Of a stretch of 33,965 nucleotides of DNA, positions 8,247 through 16,105 are shown one piece after another. Source of the DNA: Acidovorax sp. Root219 (GTDB lineage: Bacteria; Pseudomonadota; Gammaproteobacteria; Burkholderiales; Burkholderiaceae_C). Numbering within the stretch: position 1 is the first letter of the stretch; the number at the start of each line of letters is the position of its first letter. The position numbers and the translations under genes were made by a program. Location of the stretch: positions 59,324-93,288 of the forward strand of contig NZ_LMIJ01000044.1 of NCBI RefSeq assembly GCF_001428665.1, in the 5' to 3' direction. Below the pieces are notes generated by a model. That model did not search any database, had not been told where the DNA came from, and saw only the letters and a program-made list of their open reading frames with translations.

Positions 8247-9011
8247 TCAGCCGCGCCCGACGAAGGGCATGGCGCTGGCCATGAGGGTCATGTTCAGCAC
8301 GTTGGCCGACAGCGGCAGCGCGGCGATGTGGCGCACCGCATCGGCCACGTGGGTGGCGTCCATCATGGGTTCGGGCGCCACCGTGCCGTTGGCCTGCAGC
8401 ACGCCCCGGGTCATGCGCTCGGACAGTTCGGTCAGCGCATTGCCGATGTCGATCTGGCTGGCCACGATGCCGAAGGCACGGCCATCGAGCGCCAGCGCCT
8501 TGGTCAGGCCCGTGACGGCGTGCTTGCTCAGCGTGTAGGGGGCCGTGAAGGGGCGCGGCGTGTGCGCCGAGATCGAGCCGTTGTTGATGATGCGCCCGCC
8601 TTGCGGCGCTTGGCGGCGCATGAGCCCGAAGGCCGCGCGGGCGCACAGGAACACCCCGCCCACGTTGGTGTTGAGCACGCTCAGCCACTTCTCCAGAGGC
8701 AGCTCGTCCATGGGCACGGCCGGGGCGTTCACCCCGGCGTTGTTGAACAGCAGGTCCAGCCGGCCAAAGCGCTGCTCGATGGCGTCGAACAAGGCCTGCA
8801 CGCTGGCCGGGTCGGTCACGTCGGTGGGCACGGCCAGGGCCGTCTGGCCGCGCGCGGCGGCCTCATCCGCCAGGGCCTGCAGCGGCTCGGGGCGTCGGCT
8901 CGCCAGCACCACGGTCCAGCCGTCGCCCAGCAGGCCAAGCGCGGTGGTGCGGCCGATACCGCTGCCCGCCCCGGTGACCAGGGCGATGCGAGGGGGTGAA
9001 AGGGTGTTCAT
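8247..9011 (-). CDS. Short-chain dehydrogenase/reductase (SDR)
   Basis: Classical SDR NAD(P)-dependent oxidoreductase, 254 aa. It has the cofactor motif TGAGSGIG at residues 13-20, NNAG in the central strand, a catalytic serine in NNGSIS and the YxxxK pair in YTLSK. An Arg-rich ASRRPE after strand 2 suggests NADP(H) preference, which is inference. ATG 9011 is used; a TTG at 9017 sits closer to the ACGGAGAC ribosome-binding site, so the protein may be two residues longer. It lies between the FAH-family hydrolase and the second Bug gene, suggesting a step in degradation of the imported acid. The substrate is unknown. Confidence 0.88.
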   Translation of the reverse strand: MNTLSPPRIALVTGAGSGIGRTTALGLLGDGWTVVLASRRPEPLQALADEAAARGQTALAVPTDVTDPASVQALFDAIEQRFGRLDLLFNNAGVNAPAVPMDELPLEKWLSVLNTNVGGVFLCARAAFGLMRRQAPQGGRIINNGSISAHTPRPFTAPYTLSKHAVTGLTKALALDGRAFGIVASQIDIGNALTELSERMTRGVLQANGTVAPEPMMDATHVADAVRHIAALPLSANVLNMTLMASAMPFVGRG

Positions 9012-9029
9012 GCTCAAGGTCTGTCTCCG

Positions 9030-9740
9030 TCAAATGGGGGAAATCGCCGATGAGCCTGCGCCCACCGCCATGGAAAGTTCTCCGATGCCTTGCACGCCCG
9101 CGCGCACCGCATCGCCCGGCTGCAGCGGGCCCACCCCGGCAGGGGTGCCGGTGTAGACCAGGTCCCCCGGCGCGAGATTGACCGAGCGCGACAGCATGGC
9201 CACCAGCTCCGGCACCGTCCACAGCAGGCCGGACAGGTCCGCGCTCTGGCGCTCCTGGCCATTCACCGTGAGCCAGATGGTGCCTTGGCGGGGGTGGCCA
9301 CACACCGCAACGGGCACGATGGGCGTGCAGGGGGCGGATTGGTCGAAGGCCTTGGCGGGCTCCCAGGGGCCGCCCGCCTGCTTGGCTTGTTGCTGCAGGT
9401 CGCGCCGTGTCATGTCCAGCCCGGCGGCATAGCCCCAGATGTGCTCTGCCTCCACGCGCTCCGGGGCAATGTCGCGGCCGCCCCGGCCAATGGCCACCAC
9501 CAATTCGACTTCGTGGCAGAAGTCGCGGGTTTGCGCGGGGTAGGGCAGCACGCCCTGTGCGGGTACCACGGCGCTGGCGGGCTTCATGAACCAGGCGGGC
9601 ATGTGCGCGGGCCAGTGTTCATCGGGCGCCCAGCGGTAGTTGCGGCCGATGCAGAACACCCGGCCCACGGGGAACAGGGCACTGCTGCCCGCCACCGGCA
9701 GGGCGGTGGCGGCGGGTGGAGGGAACGCGAAGTCCGGCAT
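9030..9740 (-). CDS. Fumarylacetoacetate hydrolase-family protein (fumarylpyruvate hydrolase-like)
   Basis: Metal-dependent FAH-fold enzyme, 236 aa, usual for the short single-domain members. Visible features are FCIGRNY near the start, the HEVEL metal-ligand pair (two Glu), GLDMTRRD with the third acidic ligand, PWEPAKAFD and the C-terminal YTGTPAGVGPL. The order and wording of these motifs most resemble fumarylpyruvate hydrolase and acylpyruvate hydrolases, which cleave a C-C bond in a beta-diketo acid or related compound. The actual substrate cannot be read from sequence. It starts 6 bp after the upstream Bug gene stop and ends 18 bp before the SDR start. Confidence 0.88.
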   Translation of the reverse strand: MPDFAFPPPAATALPVAGSSALFPVGRVFCIGRNYRWAPDEHWPAHMPAWFMKPASAVVPAQGVLPYPAQTRDFCHEVELVVAIGRGGRDIAPERVEAEHIWGYAAGLDMTRRDLQQQAKQAGGPWEPAKAFDQSAPCTPIVPVAVCGHPRQGTIWLTVNGQERQSADLSGLLWTVPELVAMLSRSVNLAPGDLVYTGTPAGVGPLQPGDAVRAGVQGIGELSMAVGAGSSAISPI

Positions 9741-9746
9741 GGTGAC

Positions 9747-10733
9747 TCACTCGATGGTGATCTTGCGGCTGCGGATGATCTGCGCGTAGCGCGCCCTGTC
9801 GGCCGCGATCAGCTTGCCGAACTCCTGCGGCGAGGTGGCGCGCGGCACGCCGCCCAGGCCGGCAAAGCGGGCTCTCACGGCTTCGTCCGCGAGCACGGCA
9901 CGCACATCGGCCGAGATCCTGTCCACCACCTCGGGCGGCGTGCCCGCAGGGGCCAGCAGGCCGATCCACGAGATGGCGTTGAAGCCCGGCAGCGCGCCTT
10001 CGCCCAGTGTGGGCACCTCGGGCAACGCGGGCAGGCGCTTGTCGCCGGTGACGGCCAGGGCGCGCAGCTTGCCGGCCTTGATGTGGCCCGAGGCCTCCAG
10101 CGCGGTCATGAAGGAGAGTTGCACATGCCCTGCCAGCAGGTCGGCAATCGCAGGACCGCCGCCACGGTAGGGCACGTGCAGGATGAAGCTGCCCGTCTGG
10201 TCCTTGAACATCTCGGCCGTCAGGTGCGGCGCGCCGCCGGCCCCCGAGCTGCTGTAGCTGAGCTTGCCCGGCTGCGCCTTGGCCAGGGCGATGAACTCGG
10301 CCGGCGTCTTCGCTGCCACCGAGGGGTTGACCATCATCGCCAGCGGCAACTCGGCCACCAGCGAGATGGGGGCGAAGGCCTTGTCCGCGTCGTACGGCAG
10401 TTTGGCGTACAGCGAGGGGTTGATGGCCTGCGTGCCGATGTTGCCCAAGATAAGGGTGTAGCCGTCGGCCCTGGATTTGGCCACGTAGTCGGCACCGATC
10501 TGCCCGGCCGCGCCGCCCCTGTTCTCCACCACCACGGGCTGGCCCCAGCGCCGGGCCAACTGCTCGGCGATGACACGGCCTCCGGTGTCGGTGCCGCCCC
10601 CGGGCGGGAAGGGCACGACCAGGGTCACCGGGCGGTTGGGATAGGCCTGTGCAAAGGCGGCGGGTGCCGCCAGGGCCGTGGCGCCGAGGGCCATGGCCAG
10701 GGTGAAGGCGAAGCGTCGTAGTGTGGACGTCAT
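9747..10733 (-). CDS. Bug/TctC-family tripartite tricarboxylate receptor
   Basis: Second periplasmic Bug-family receptor of this cluster, 328 aa. The signal peptide runs to about residue 29 (AFAQ junction) and is followed by YPNRPVTLVVPFPPGGGTDTGGR and VVVENRGGAAGQIGADYVA, the family signature around the ligand pocket. It is clearly diverged from the other Bug protein 1.5 kb away, so the two may bind different acids. The gene is second in the operon, 64 bp after the hydroxyacid dehydrogenase gene, with ACGGAGAC as ribosome-binding site. No permease partner is present in the window. Confidence 0.9.
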   Translation of the reverse strand: MTSTLRRFAFTLAMALGATALAAPAAFAQAYPNRPVTLVVPFPPGGGTDTGGRVIAEQLARRWGQPVVVENRGGAAGQIGADYVAKSRADGYTLILGNIGTQAINPSLYAKLPYDADKAFAPISLVAELPLAMMVNPSVAAKTPAEFIALAKAQPGKLSYSSSGAGGAPHLTAEMFKDQTGSFILHVPYRGGGPAIADLLAGHVQLSFMTALEASGHIKAGKLRALAVTGDKRLPALPEVPTLGEGALPGFNAISWIGLLAPAGTPPEVVDRISADVRAVLADEAVRARFAGLGGVPRATSPQEFGKLIAADRARYAQIIRSRKITIE

Positions 10734-10797
10734 GGTGGTGTCTGTCTCCGTTGTGTTTTTTGGGGGATGGGGAAGCGGGGGAGCCGCCAGGCTCAGT

Positions 10798-11754
10798 TCA
10801 TGTGGTCAGGCTCATCGCCGGCCGCTCGCCGGCCAGCGCCTGGGCCACGCTGTCCAGCACCATCTGGCCCATGGCCGCGCGCGTCTCCCAGGTGGCGCTG
10901 GCGCGGTGGGCCTGCAGCACGGTGCGCTCGCTTTGGCGCAGCGCCAGGGGCACGCGCGGCTCGTCCACGAACACATCCAGCCCTGCGCCGGCGATCTGGC
11001 CCGCACTGATGGCTGCCGCGAGGTCGGCCTCGTTGACCAGGCGGCCACGCGCTACGTTGACCAGGTAGCCCTGCGCGCCCAGCGCATCGAGCACGGCCGC
11101 ATCGACGATGCCCTCGGCGCTGTCGGCCGCAGCGCACAGCACCAGTGCGTCGGACTCGCGCGCCAGGTCCAGCAGGGTGGGCACGAAACGGTGCGCCACA
11201 TCGCTCATGGCGCGCAGATCGGTGTAGGCGATGGGGCAGCCGAAGGCGGCGGCCCGGGTGGCCACGGCGCGGCCCACCCGCCCCATGCCGACGATGCCCA
11301 CGCGCATGCCGGAAAAGCGCCGCGCCAGCGGGATGGCGCCGGGCTGCGGGAACTGCTCCCACTGGCCGTCGCGCACGAAGCGGTCGCCGGTGCAGATGTT
11401 GCGGCTGGCGGCGATCAGGAGGCCGATGGCCAGGTCGGCCACATCCTCGGTCAGCGCGCCCAGCGTGGCGGTGACGGGCAGGGCGCGGCCACGGCAGTAG
11501 GCCAGGTCCACCGCGTCGGTGCCCACGCCGTTGACGGCCACCACCTTGAGGGCGGGCAACTGCTCCAGCATGGCGCGCGAGATGCCCGTGTGCCCGCCGG
11601 TGATCACCGCGCCGATGCCTGCGCCGTGCGCTTGCAGCCATGCCGCGCCATCGGCCATCTCGAAGTATTTGTGCACCGTGTACAGCGAGGCGAGCGCGTC
11701 GTTCACCGACGGGATCAGGATGGGGTTGAGTTGCAGAACCTGGGGCTTTGTCAT
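10798..11754 (-). CDS. D-isomer-specific 2-hydroxyacid dehydrogenase (glyoxylate/hydroxypyruvate reductase-like)
   Basis: NAD(P)-dependent dehydrogenase interconverting a 2-hydroxy acid and its 2-oxo acid, 318 aa. The nucleotide-binding motif GMGRVG follows VGIV; the catalytic Arg lies in NVARGRLV, the Glu in VDEPRVP, and the catalytic His in LQAHRASAT where many homologues have TPH. Motifs match the hydroxypyruvate/glyoxylate reductase branch. ATG 11754 begins the conserved part; a TTG at 11817 would add 21 residues but falls within the promoter region. It is first in the minus-strand operon and divergent from the HTH-citrate synthase gene. Confidence 0.88.
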   Translation of the reverse strand: MTKPQVLQLNPILIPSVNDALASLYTVHKYFEMADGAAWLQAHGAGIGAVITGGHTGISRAMLEQLPALKVVAVNGVGTDAVDLAYCRGRALPVTATLGALTEDVADLAIGLLIAASRNICTGDRFVRDGQWEQFPQPGAIPLARRFSGMRVGIVGMGRVGRAVATRAAAFGCPIAYTDLRAMSDVAHRFVPTLLDLARESDALVLCAAADSAEGIVDAAVLDALGAQGYLVNVARGRLVNEADLAAAISAGQIAGAGLDVFVDEPRVPLALRQSERTVLQAHRASATWETRAAMGQMVLDSVAQALAGERPAMSLTT

Positions 11755-11787
11755 GTCGGTATGCGGAAACACGTTGGAATGGAAGGC

Positions 11788-11824
11788 ATCGTAGTTTTGT
11801 GTTGATGCTGTGGTCAATCTTGAC
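11788..11824 (-). promoter_or_regulatory. Predicted promoter and operator-like repeat for the Bug/FAH operon
   Basis: On the minus strand a -35 box TTGACC (11812-11817) and a -10 box TACGAT (11788-11793) are separated by 18 bp, placing transcription start about 28 bases before the dehydrogenase ATG. An inverted repeat, gtcaa-tc-ttgac (11813-11824), covers the -35. A protein bound there would be expected to block this operon. The divergent gene at 11865 encodes a DNA-binding protein and is the natural candidate. Boxes were read by eye. Confidence 0.45.
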
Positions 11825-11864
11825 GTGTAAAATCAATGTATAGACCTCAACGACGACCACCACC

Positions 11865-13028
11865 ATGGCTTCCTGGATTTCGATGACCGAGGCCTGCCAG
11901 CTCCTCGGTGTGCAACCGCAGACCATCTATGCCTATGTGAGCCGGGGCAAGCTCGAGGTCATGCCCGACCCGGCCGACACGCGCAAGAGCCTGTACCGCG
12001 CCGAGGACCTGAGCGGCCTGGCCCGGCGCAAGAAGGCCGGTAGCAAGCGCGAGACGCTGGCCACCAACACGCTGTTCGGGGCCGAGCCCAGCATCCCGAC
12101 GGCGCTGTCGGCCTTCTTCCGCGAGCGCCCGCACTACCGGGGTGAAGACGCCATCGTGCTGGCGCGCACCGCCACGCTCGAAGATGCGGCGCAGCTGCTG
12201 TGGGCGGCCGAGCAGGCGGTGGATTTCGCCTGCGATGCGCCGGCCGGCACCGCGGCACCGGGGCGCGGCGCCGCGTTCACGGTGCTCGCCGGGCTGGCCG
12301 CCACGGGGCACTCCACCAGCGGGCGGCTCACGCGCGTGCTGCATGCCGAAGGCCAGGCCCTGGTGGGCCAACTGGCCAATGCCTTCGGCGCCCAGCCCGG
12401 CAAGGGCCCGCTGCACCTGCGCTTTGCCAAGGGCTGGAAGCAGCGCGCCCCGGTGGCCGAGCTGCTGCGCACGGCGCTGGTGCTGCTGGCCGACCATGAG
12501 CTCACGAGCTCGGCCTTTGCCACGCGCATCGCGGCGTCCACCGGCGCCTCGCTGCCGGCCTGCGTGCTGGCGGGGCTGAGCACGCTGTCGGGGCCGCTGC
12601 ACGGTGATGCCTCGGGCCGGGTGCAGGCGCTGTTCAGCGAGGTGGAGCGGCTGGGCGAAGACAAGGTGCTGGCCCATTACCTGTCTACCGGCCTGCCGCT
12701 GGCGGGCTTCGGCCACCCCATCTACCCCGATGGCGACCCGCGCGCGGCGGCCCTGCTCGCGATGTTCGAGCCGCCCGAGGTGATTGCGCGCTTCATCCAC
12801 AAGGCGACCGAGTTGACCGGCCTGCAGCCCAACATCGACGTGGCCCTGGCCGCCCTGGTCGCGCACCACCGCCTGCCGGCCGACGCGGCGTTTGCCCTGT
12901 TCGCCACCGCGCGCAGCGTGGGGTTGCTGGCCCACAGCCTGGAGCAGCGCGGCGTGGCGCAGGTGATCCGCCCACGCGGGCGTTATGTGGGGCGCATGCC
13001 GGTGGTGCCGCAGAACGCCCGCAAATAG
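11865..13028 (+). CDS. Citrate synthase-fold protein with N-terminal DNA-binding (MerR/excisionase-like) domain
   Basis: A 387-aa fusion. Residues about 6-50 (MTEACQLLGVQPQTIYAYVSR, then RKSLYRAEDL) read as a helix-turn-helix with the wing typical of MerR/excisionase domains. The rest is a citrate synthase domain, shorter than housekeeping GltA. The catalytic triad is retained: H246 in GPLHGDA, H284 in GFGHPIY and D325 in PNIDVAL, followed by EQRGVAQVIRPRGRYVG with the CoA/substrate arginines. It may still be an enzyme, a regulator sensing an acyl-CoA, oxaloacetate or related ligand, or both. It is divergent from the Bug/FAH/SDR/dehydrogenase operon across 110 bp, an arrangement typical of a local regulator. 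ATG 11865 is used; ATG 11883 is a possible alternative. Confidence 0.85.
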   Translation: MASWISMTEACQLLGVQPQTIYAYVSRGKLEVMPDPADTRKSLYRAEDLSGLARRKKAGSKRETLATNTLFGAEPSIPTALSAFFRERPHYRGEDAIVLARTATLEDAAQLLWAAEQAVDFACDAPAGTAAPGRGAAFTVLAGLAATGHSTSGRLTRVLHAEGQALVGQLANAFGAQPGKGPLHLRFAKGWKQRAPVAELLRTALVLLADHELTSSAFATRIAASTGASLPACVLAGLSTLSGPLHGDASGRVQALFSEVERLGEDKVLAHYLSTGLPLAGFGHPIYPDGDPRAAALLAMFEPPEVIARFIHKATELTGLQPNIDVALAALVAHHRLPADAAFALFATARSVGLLAHSLEQRGVAQVIRPRGRYVGRMPVVPQNARK

Positions 13029-13171
13029 GCAGGGTGTGAGCGCATGTATCGTCTGCTATGCAATGTGTAGCTGCATATCCATGCAGCATAAGCCGTGGCC
13101 GCTGCAAATGCCCGATGCCTTCAGCGGGCCTTCTGCTTGGGAACGCGTGCCCCGGCGGCTATGATCAATTC

Positions 13172-13972
13172 ATGATCAATCGCCTGCCCGGCCTGTCCCT
13201 GCCCGAGCGTGCCTGGAGCACGGTACGCCGCTGGGCCGTGGCGTGGTGGCGCATCCTGTACCTGGGGGCGGTGGTGCTGGTGCTGGTGCTGTCGCCGTCG
13301 AGCTACGGGCGCGCCACGCGCCGCTCGCTGGCGCGCCACCTGTACCTGGACACGGCGCCGGTGCTGCTGGGCTTCACGGTGCTGGCGGCGCTGATCAGCC
13401 TGGTGCTCACGCGCATCGTGGTGGTCACGGCGCTCAGCTATGGCCTGTCGCGTTATGCCATGGAGATGGTGATCCGCGTGCTGGTGCTGGAGCTGATCCC
13501 GCTCACGGCCGCACTCTTCGTGGCCATGCGCGCCACCATCCCCAACGGCACGCAACTGGCCTTGCTGCGCCAATCGGGCCGCTTCGACGAACTGCGCGCG
13601 CGCGGCTCGGACCCGGTGCGTGTGGAGCTGCTGCCGCGCGTGGTGGCCGGGGTGTTCGCCAGCATCACGCTGGCCGCGCTCAGCTGCGTGGTGGCGCTGG
13701 TCATGGGCTACCTGGGCGTGTACGGCTTCAACCTGGCCGAGGCGGGGGGCTACACACGCATGTTCGGGCGCGTGTTCACCCCCAGCGTGACCACTCTGTT
13801 CGCGCTCAAGACGCTGTTCTTCAGCCTCACCGTGGCGCTGATCCCCATGGCCGCCGGTTTGTACGACGCCGAGGGCCGGGGCCAGCCCGATTCGGAACTG
13901 GGCGGCCTGGCGCGCATGTTCGCCGTGCTGCTGCTGATCGAAGTCGCCTCGCTGATGGGCAACTACTACTGA
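13172..13972 (+). CDS. MlaE-family ABC transporter permease
   Basis: Inner-membrane permease of the MlaE/YrbE (lipid or solvent transport) family, 266 aa with several hydrophobic helices. The cytoplasmic segment RFDELRARGSDPVRVELLPRVVAG corresponds to the MlaE loop that contacts the ATPase (EQIDAL..MGVDPVRYLVLPR in classical members). It probably moves phospholipids between membranes with the MCE protein encoded 20 bp downstream. ATG 13172 is used; another ATG at 13161 is out of frame. No gene for the ATPase (MlaF-like) lies next to it, unlike the usual mla order. A 143-bp gap separates it from the citrate synthase-like gene. Confidence 0.82.
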   Translation: MINRLPGLSLPERAWSTVRRWAVAWWRILYLGAVVLVLVLSPSSYGRATRRSLARHLYLDTAPVLLGFTVLAALISLVLTRIVVVTALSYGLSRYAMEMVIRVLVLELIPLTAALFVAMRATIPNGTQLALLRQSGRFDELRARGSDPVRVELLPRVVAGVFASITLAALSCVVALVMGYLGVYGFNLAEAGGYTRMFGRVFTPSVTTLFALKTLFFSLTVALIPMAAGLYDAEGRGQPDSELGGLARMFAVLLLIEVASLMGNYY

Positions 13973-13992
13973 CCCATAACAAAAACACACCC

Positions 13993-15006
13993 ATGACCGA
14001 CCGCTCACCACCTCCCGCGCCGCCGCCGCCGCCGACCGAAGGCTCCACGCAGGAGACGCTGCGCCCCGTGGCCTACCTGGAGATCAAGGCTGCGGCGCTG
14101 CTGATGTTCACGCTGGCGCTCATCGTCGGCTCGGGCCTGTTCCTCATGTATGCGCGCGGCGTGTTCGAACCCACGCAGACCCTGGTGCTCACGGCCGACG
14201 ATTCCGAGGGCGTGGTGGTGGGCATGGACATGACGTTCTCGGGCTTTCCCATCGGGCGGGTGCGCCGCATCGAGCTGGCCAACGAGGGCAATGCGCGCAT
14301 CACCATCGAGGTGCCCAGCAAGGACGCGCACTGGCTGCGCAGCTCCAGCGTGTTCACCCTGGTGCGCGGCATCGTGGGCGGCACCAACATCCGCGCCTAC
14401 AGCGGCATCCTCACCGACCCGCCGCTGGAGAATGGCGCGGTGCGCCCGGTGCTGCGCGGCGATGCCACGGCCGAGATCCCGCAGCTCATGGCCTCGGCGC
14501 GCGAGCTGCTGGGCAACCTGAACAACCTGACCGCGCAGGACGCGGCCCTGGGCACCACCCTCTCCAACGTGCAGCAACTGACCGAGCGGCTGAATGGCCC
14601 AGGCGGCGTGCTCGGTGCCCTCATGGGCAGCGAGAGCGATGCCAAGAAGCTCGTGACCACACTGGACCGTACCAACACCCTGCTGGCGCGCCTGGATACC
14701 CTGGCCACGCGCGCCGACCGCCAGGTCTTCGGCGCCGATGGCAACAAGGATGCGCTGGTGCCCGAGCTGCGCGCCGCCGTCGGCCAGGTCAACGACCTGC
14801 TGGCCGACACCCGCACCAGCCTCAAGAAGGTGGACGCCGTGCTGGTCGAGGCCCAGGCCGTGGGCGCCAATGCCCGCGAGGCCACCAACGACCTGGGTGC
14901 CCTGCGCGCCGAGGTGGAAAGCAACCTGCGCAAGATCGACAGCCTGGTCACCGAGATCAACCGCAAATGGCCGTTTGCACGCGACCGGGAGATCAAGCTG
15001 CCATGA
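13993..15006 (+). CDS. MCE/MlaD-family membrane-anchored lipid-transport protein
   Basis: Periplasmic substrate-binding component of an MCE transport system, 337 aa. A Pro-rich cytoplasmic N-terminus (residues about 5-14) is followed by one transmembrane helix (about 30-50) and an MCE domain (about 55-150) with GVVVGMDMTFSGFPIGRV and VRGIVGGTNI. The C-terminal 150 residues are helical with heptad-like Leu spacing, suggesting the hydrophobic tube or coiled region seen in MlaD/PqiB relatives. It follows the MlaE-like gene by 20 bp and overlaps the lipoprotein gene by four bases (ATGA). Confidence 0.87.
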   Translation: MTDRSPPPAPPPPPTEGSTQETLRPVAYLEIKAAALLMFTLALIVGSGLFLMYARGVFEPTQTLVLTADDSEGVVVGMDMTFSGFPIGRVRRIELANEGNARITIEVPSKDAHWLRSSSVFTLVRGIVGGTNIRAYSGILTDPPLENGAVRPVLRGDATAEIPQLMASARELLGNLNNLTAQDAALGTTLSNVQQLTERLNGPGGVLGALMGSESDAKKLVTTLDRTNTLLARLDTLATRADRQVFGADGNKDALVPELRAAVGQVNDLLADTRTSLKKVDAVLVEAQAVGANAREATNDLGALRAEVESNLRKIDSLVTEINRKWPFARDREIKLP

Positions 15007-15689
15007 CCCACAAGACCATGCCCATTGTGCGAAGTTTGTTTGCCGCTACCCTGATCGGCAGCTTGCTTGCCGGCTGCGCGAACAAGCCGCCCGAACCCGA
15101 GTGGGAGATGAACGCCCAGGGCTCGTCGCAGAAGGCGCTCGACGCCTACCTCTCGGGCAACGCCCGCGTCGACAAGCTCGAATGGGAGCGCGCCCGCGCC
15201 GAGGTGGCCCGCACCGCCCGCCCGGACCTGCTGGCCCGGCTGGAACTGCTGCGCTGCGCCGCCCAGGTGGCCAGCCTGGCGGTGGAGCCCTGCAGCGCCT
15301 TCGAGGCGCTGCGCCAGGATGCTGCCGCACCCGAGCGCGCTTATGCCGATTACCTGGCCGGCAAGCCGCTGGCCGCGCCCGACGTGGCGCTGCTGCCCGC
15401 CGCCCAGCGCGCCGTGGCCGCGCCAGGATCGGGCGGGGCTGCGCTGGCCGCCATCGAAGACCCGCTCTCGCGCCTGGTGGCCGCCGGCGTGCTGCTGCAG
15501 GCCGGCCGGGCGGACCCGGCGGCCATCGCCACCGCGACCGACACCGCCTCCGCCCAGGGCTGGCGCCGCCCGCTCATGGCCTGGCTGCTGCTGCAAGTGC
15601 AGCGCGCCGAGGCGGCGGGGGACAAGGACGCGGCGGAGCGCCTGCGCAGGCGCGTGGCGGTGGTGGAGCAGGCGGGCGGCAGCAAGTAG
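15003..15689 (+). CDS. Putative lipoprotein of the MCE operon
   Basis: A 228-aa protein with a lipoprotein signal peptide: basic start, hydrophobic stretch and lipobox LAGC with the lipidated Cys at residue 25. The mature part is Ala/Leu-rich and helical, with no motif I recognise; it does not look like the PqiC/ABC-auxiliary lipoprotein fold. The start overlaps the MCE gene stop (ATGA), so the two are translated together. By position it may be an outer-membrane acceptor or accessory of the transporter, in the role MlaA or PqiC has elsewhere; this is inference. Confidence 0.75.
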   Translation: MTHKTMPIVRSLFAATLIGSLLAGCANKPPEPEWEMNAQGSSQKALDAYLSGNARVDKLEWERARAEVARTARPDLLARLELLRCAAQVASLAVEPCSAFEALRQDAAAPERAYADYLAGKPLAAPDVALLPAAQRAVAAPGSGGAALAAIEDPLSRLVAAGVLLQAGRADPAAIATATDTASAQGWRRPLMAWLLLQVQRAEAAGDKDAAERLRRRVAVVEQAGGSK

Positions 15690-15711
15690 CAGGCTGCCGG
15701 CAGGGCGACAG

Positions 15712-15733
15712 GGCCAAACCCTTCGGTTTGGCC
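15712..15733 (+). terminator. Perfect 8-bp hairpin after the MCE operon
   Basis: ggccaaac (15712-15719) and gtttggcc (15726-15733) form a perfect 8-bp stem with a 6-nt loop, 22 bp after the lipoprotein stop. No T-run follows, so it may be an inefficient or Rho-assisted terminator, or a 3' end-protecting hairpin. Confidence 0.4.
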
Positions 15734-15762
15734 GGGACGCACCGCTGGGGTACATTGCAGCC

Positions 15763-16038
15763 GTGCGAAGATTCCTTGTCATCTGCTTGCTGTTGCTGGG
15801 CAGTGCTTTCCTCACCCAGACGGTGTCGGCCAGCATGTCGGGCTACGACCATTGCTGCATTGCCGACTGCGGCACTGCCGATGCCTGTGGCATGGCCGGC
15901 TGCCAGCCTTGCGGCATGCCGTTGATGGTCGCCCCGGATGCTCCATGGCTCGGGGTATCACGGGCCTCGATGCACACCATCGGGGCTGGTCGGCAGTGGG
16001 TGTCCTGGGATGCCCCGGTTTGGAGGCCGCCCGATTGA
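15763..16038 (+). CDS. Small secreted cysteine-rich protein
   Basis: A 91-aa protein of no family I recognise. The GTG start at 15763 opens directly into a signal peptide (RRFL, then a Leu/Ile-rich core, predicted cut after VSA at residue 23). The mature N-terminus is dense in cysteine: C31, C32, C36, C42, C47 and C50, with a CGMAGCQPCGMP stretch containing Met. The last 40 residues are cysteine-free, with several Trp. The Cys/Met cluster suggests periplasmic binding of a soft metal such as copper or arsenite, or disulfide bonding; neither is shown. There is no clear ribosome-binding site. A second Cys-rich peptide gene follows after 67 bp. Confidence 0.6.
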   Translation: MRRFLVICLLLLGSAFLTQTVSASMSGYDHCCIADCGTADACGMAGCQPCGMPLMVAPDAPWLGVSRASMHTIGAGRQWVSWDAPVWRPPD

Positions 16039-16105
16039 GGTCTGGATGATTTCTGGTTTCCCGTTTTCTATCCAATCCATTCATTTCTCAATCAGGAATT
16101 TCCCA

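Noticed and set aside
7089..11805. Long plus-strand open frames (7089-8999, 9090-10721, 10678-11805) opposite the Bug/SDR/FAH operon
   Set aside because: They mirror the third-codon-position bias of the true minus-strand genes and show no motif or ribosome-binding site.
11826..11844. TTGACG...TATAGA as promoter of the citrate synthase-like gene
   Set aside because: The spacer is only 13 bp, too short for a sigma-70 promoter, so I left this gene's promoter unassigned.
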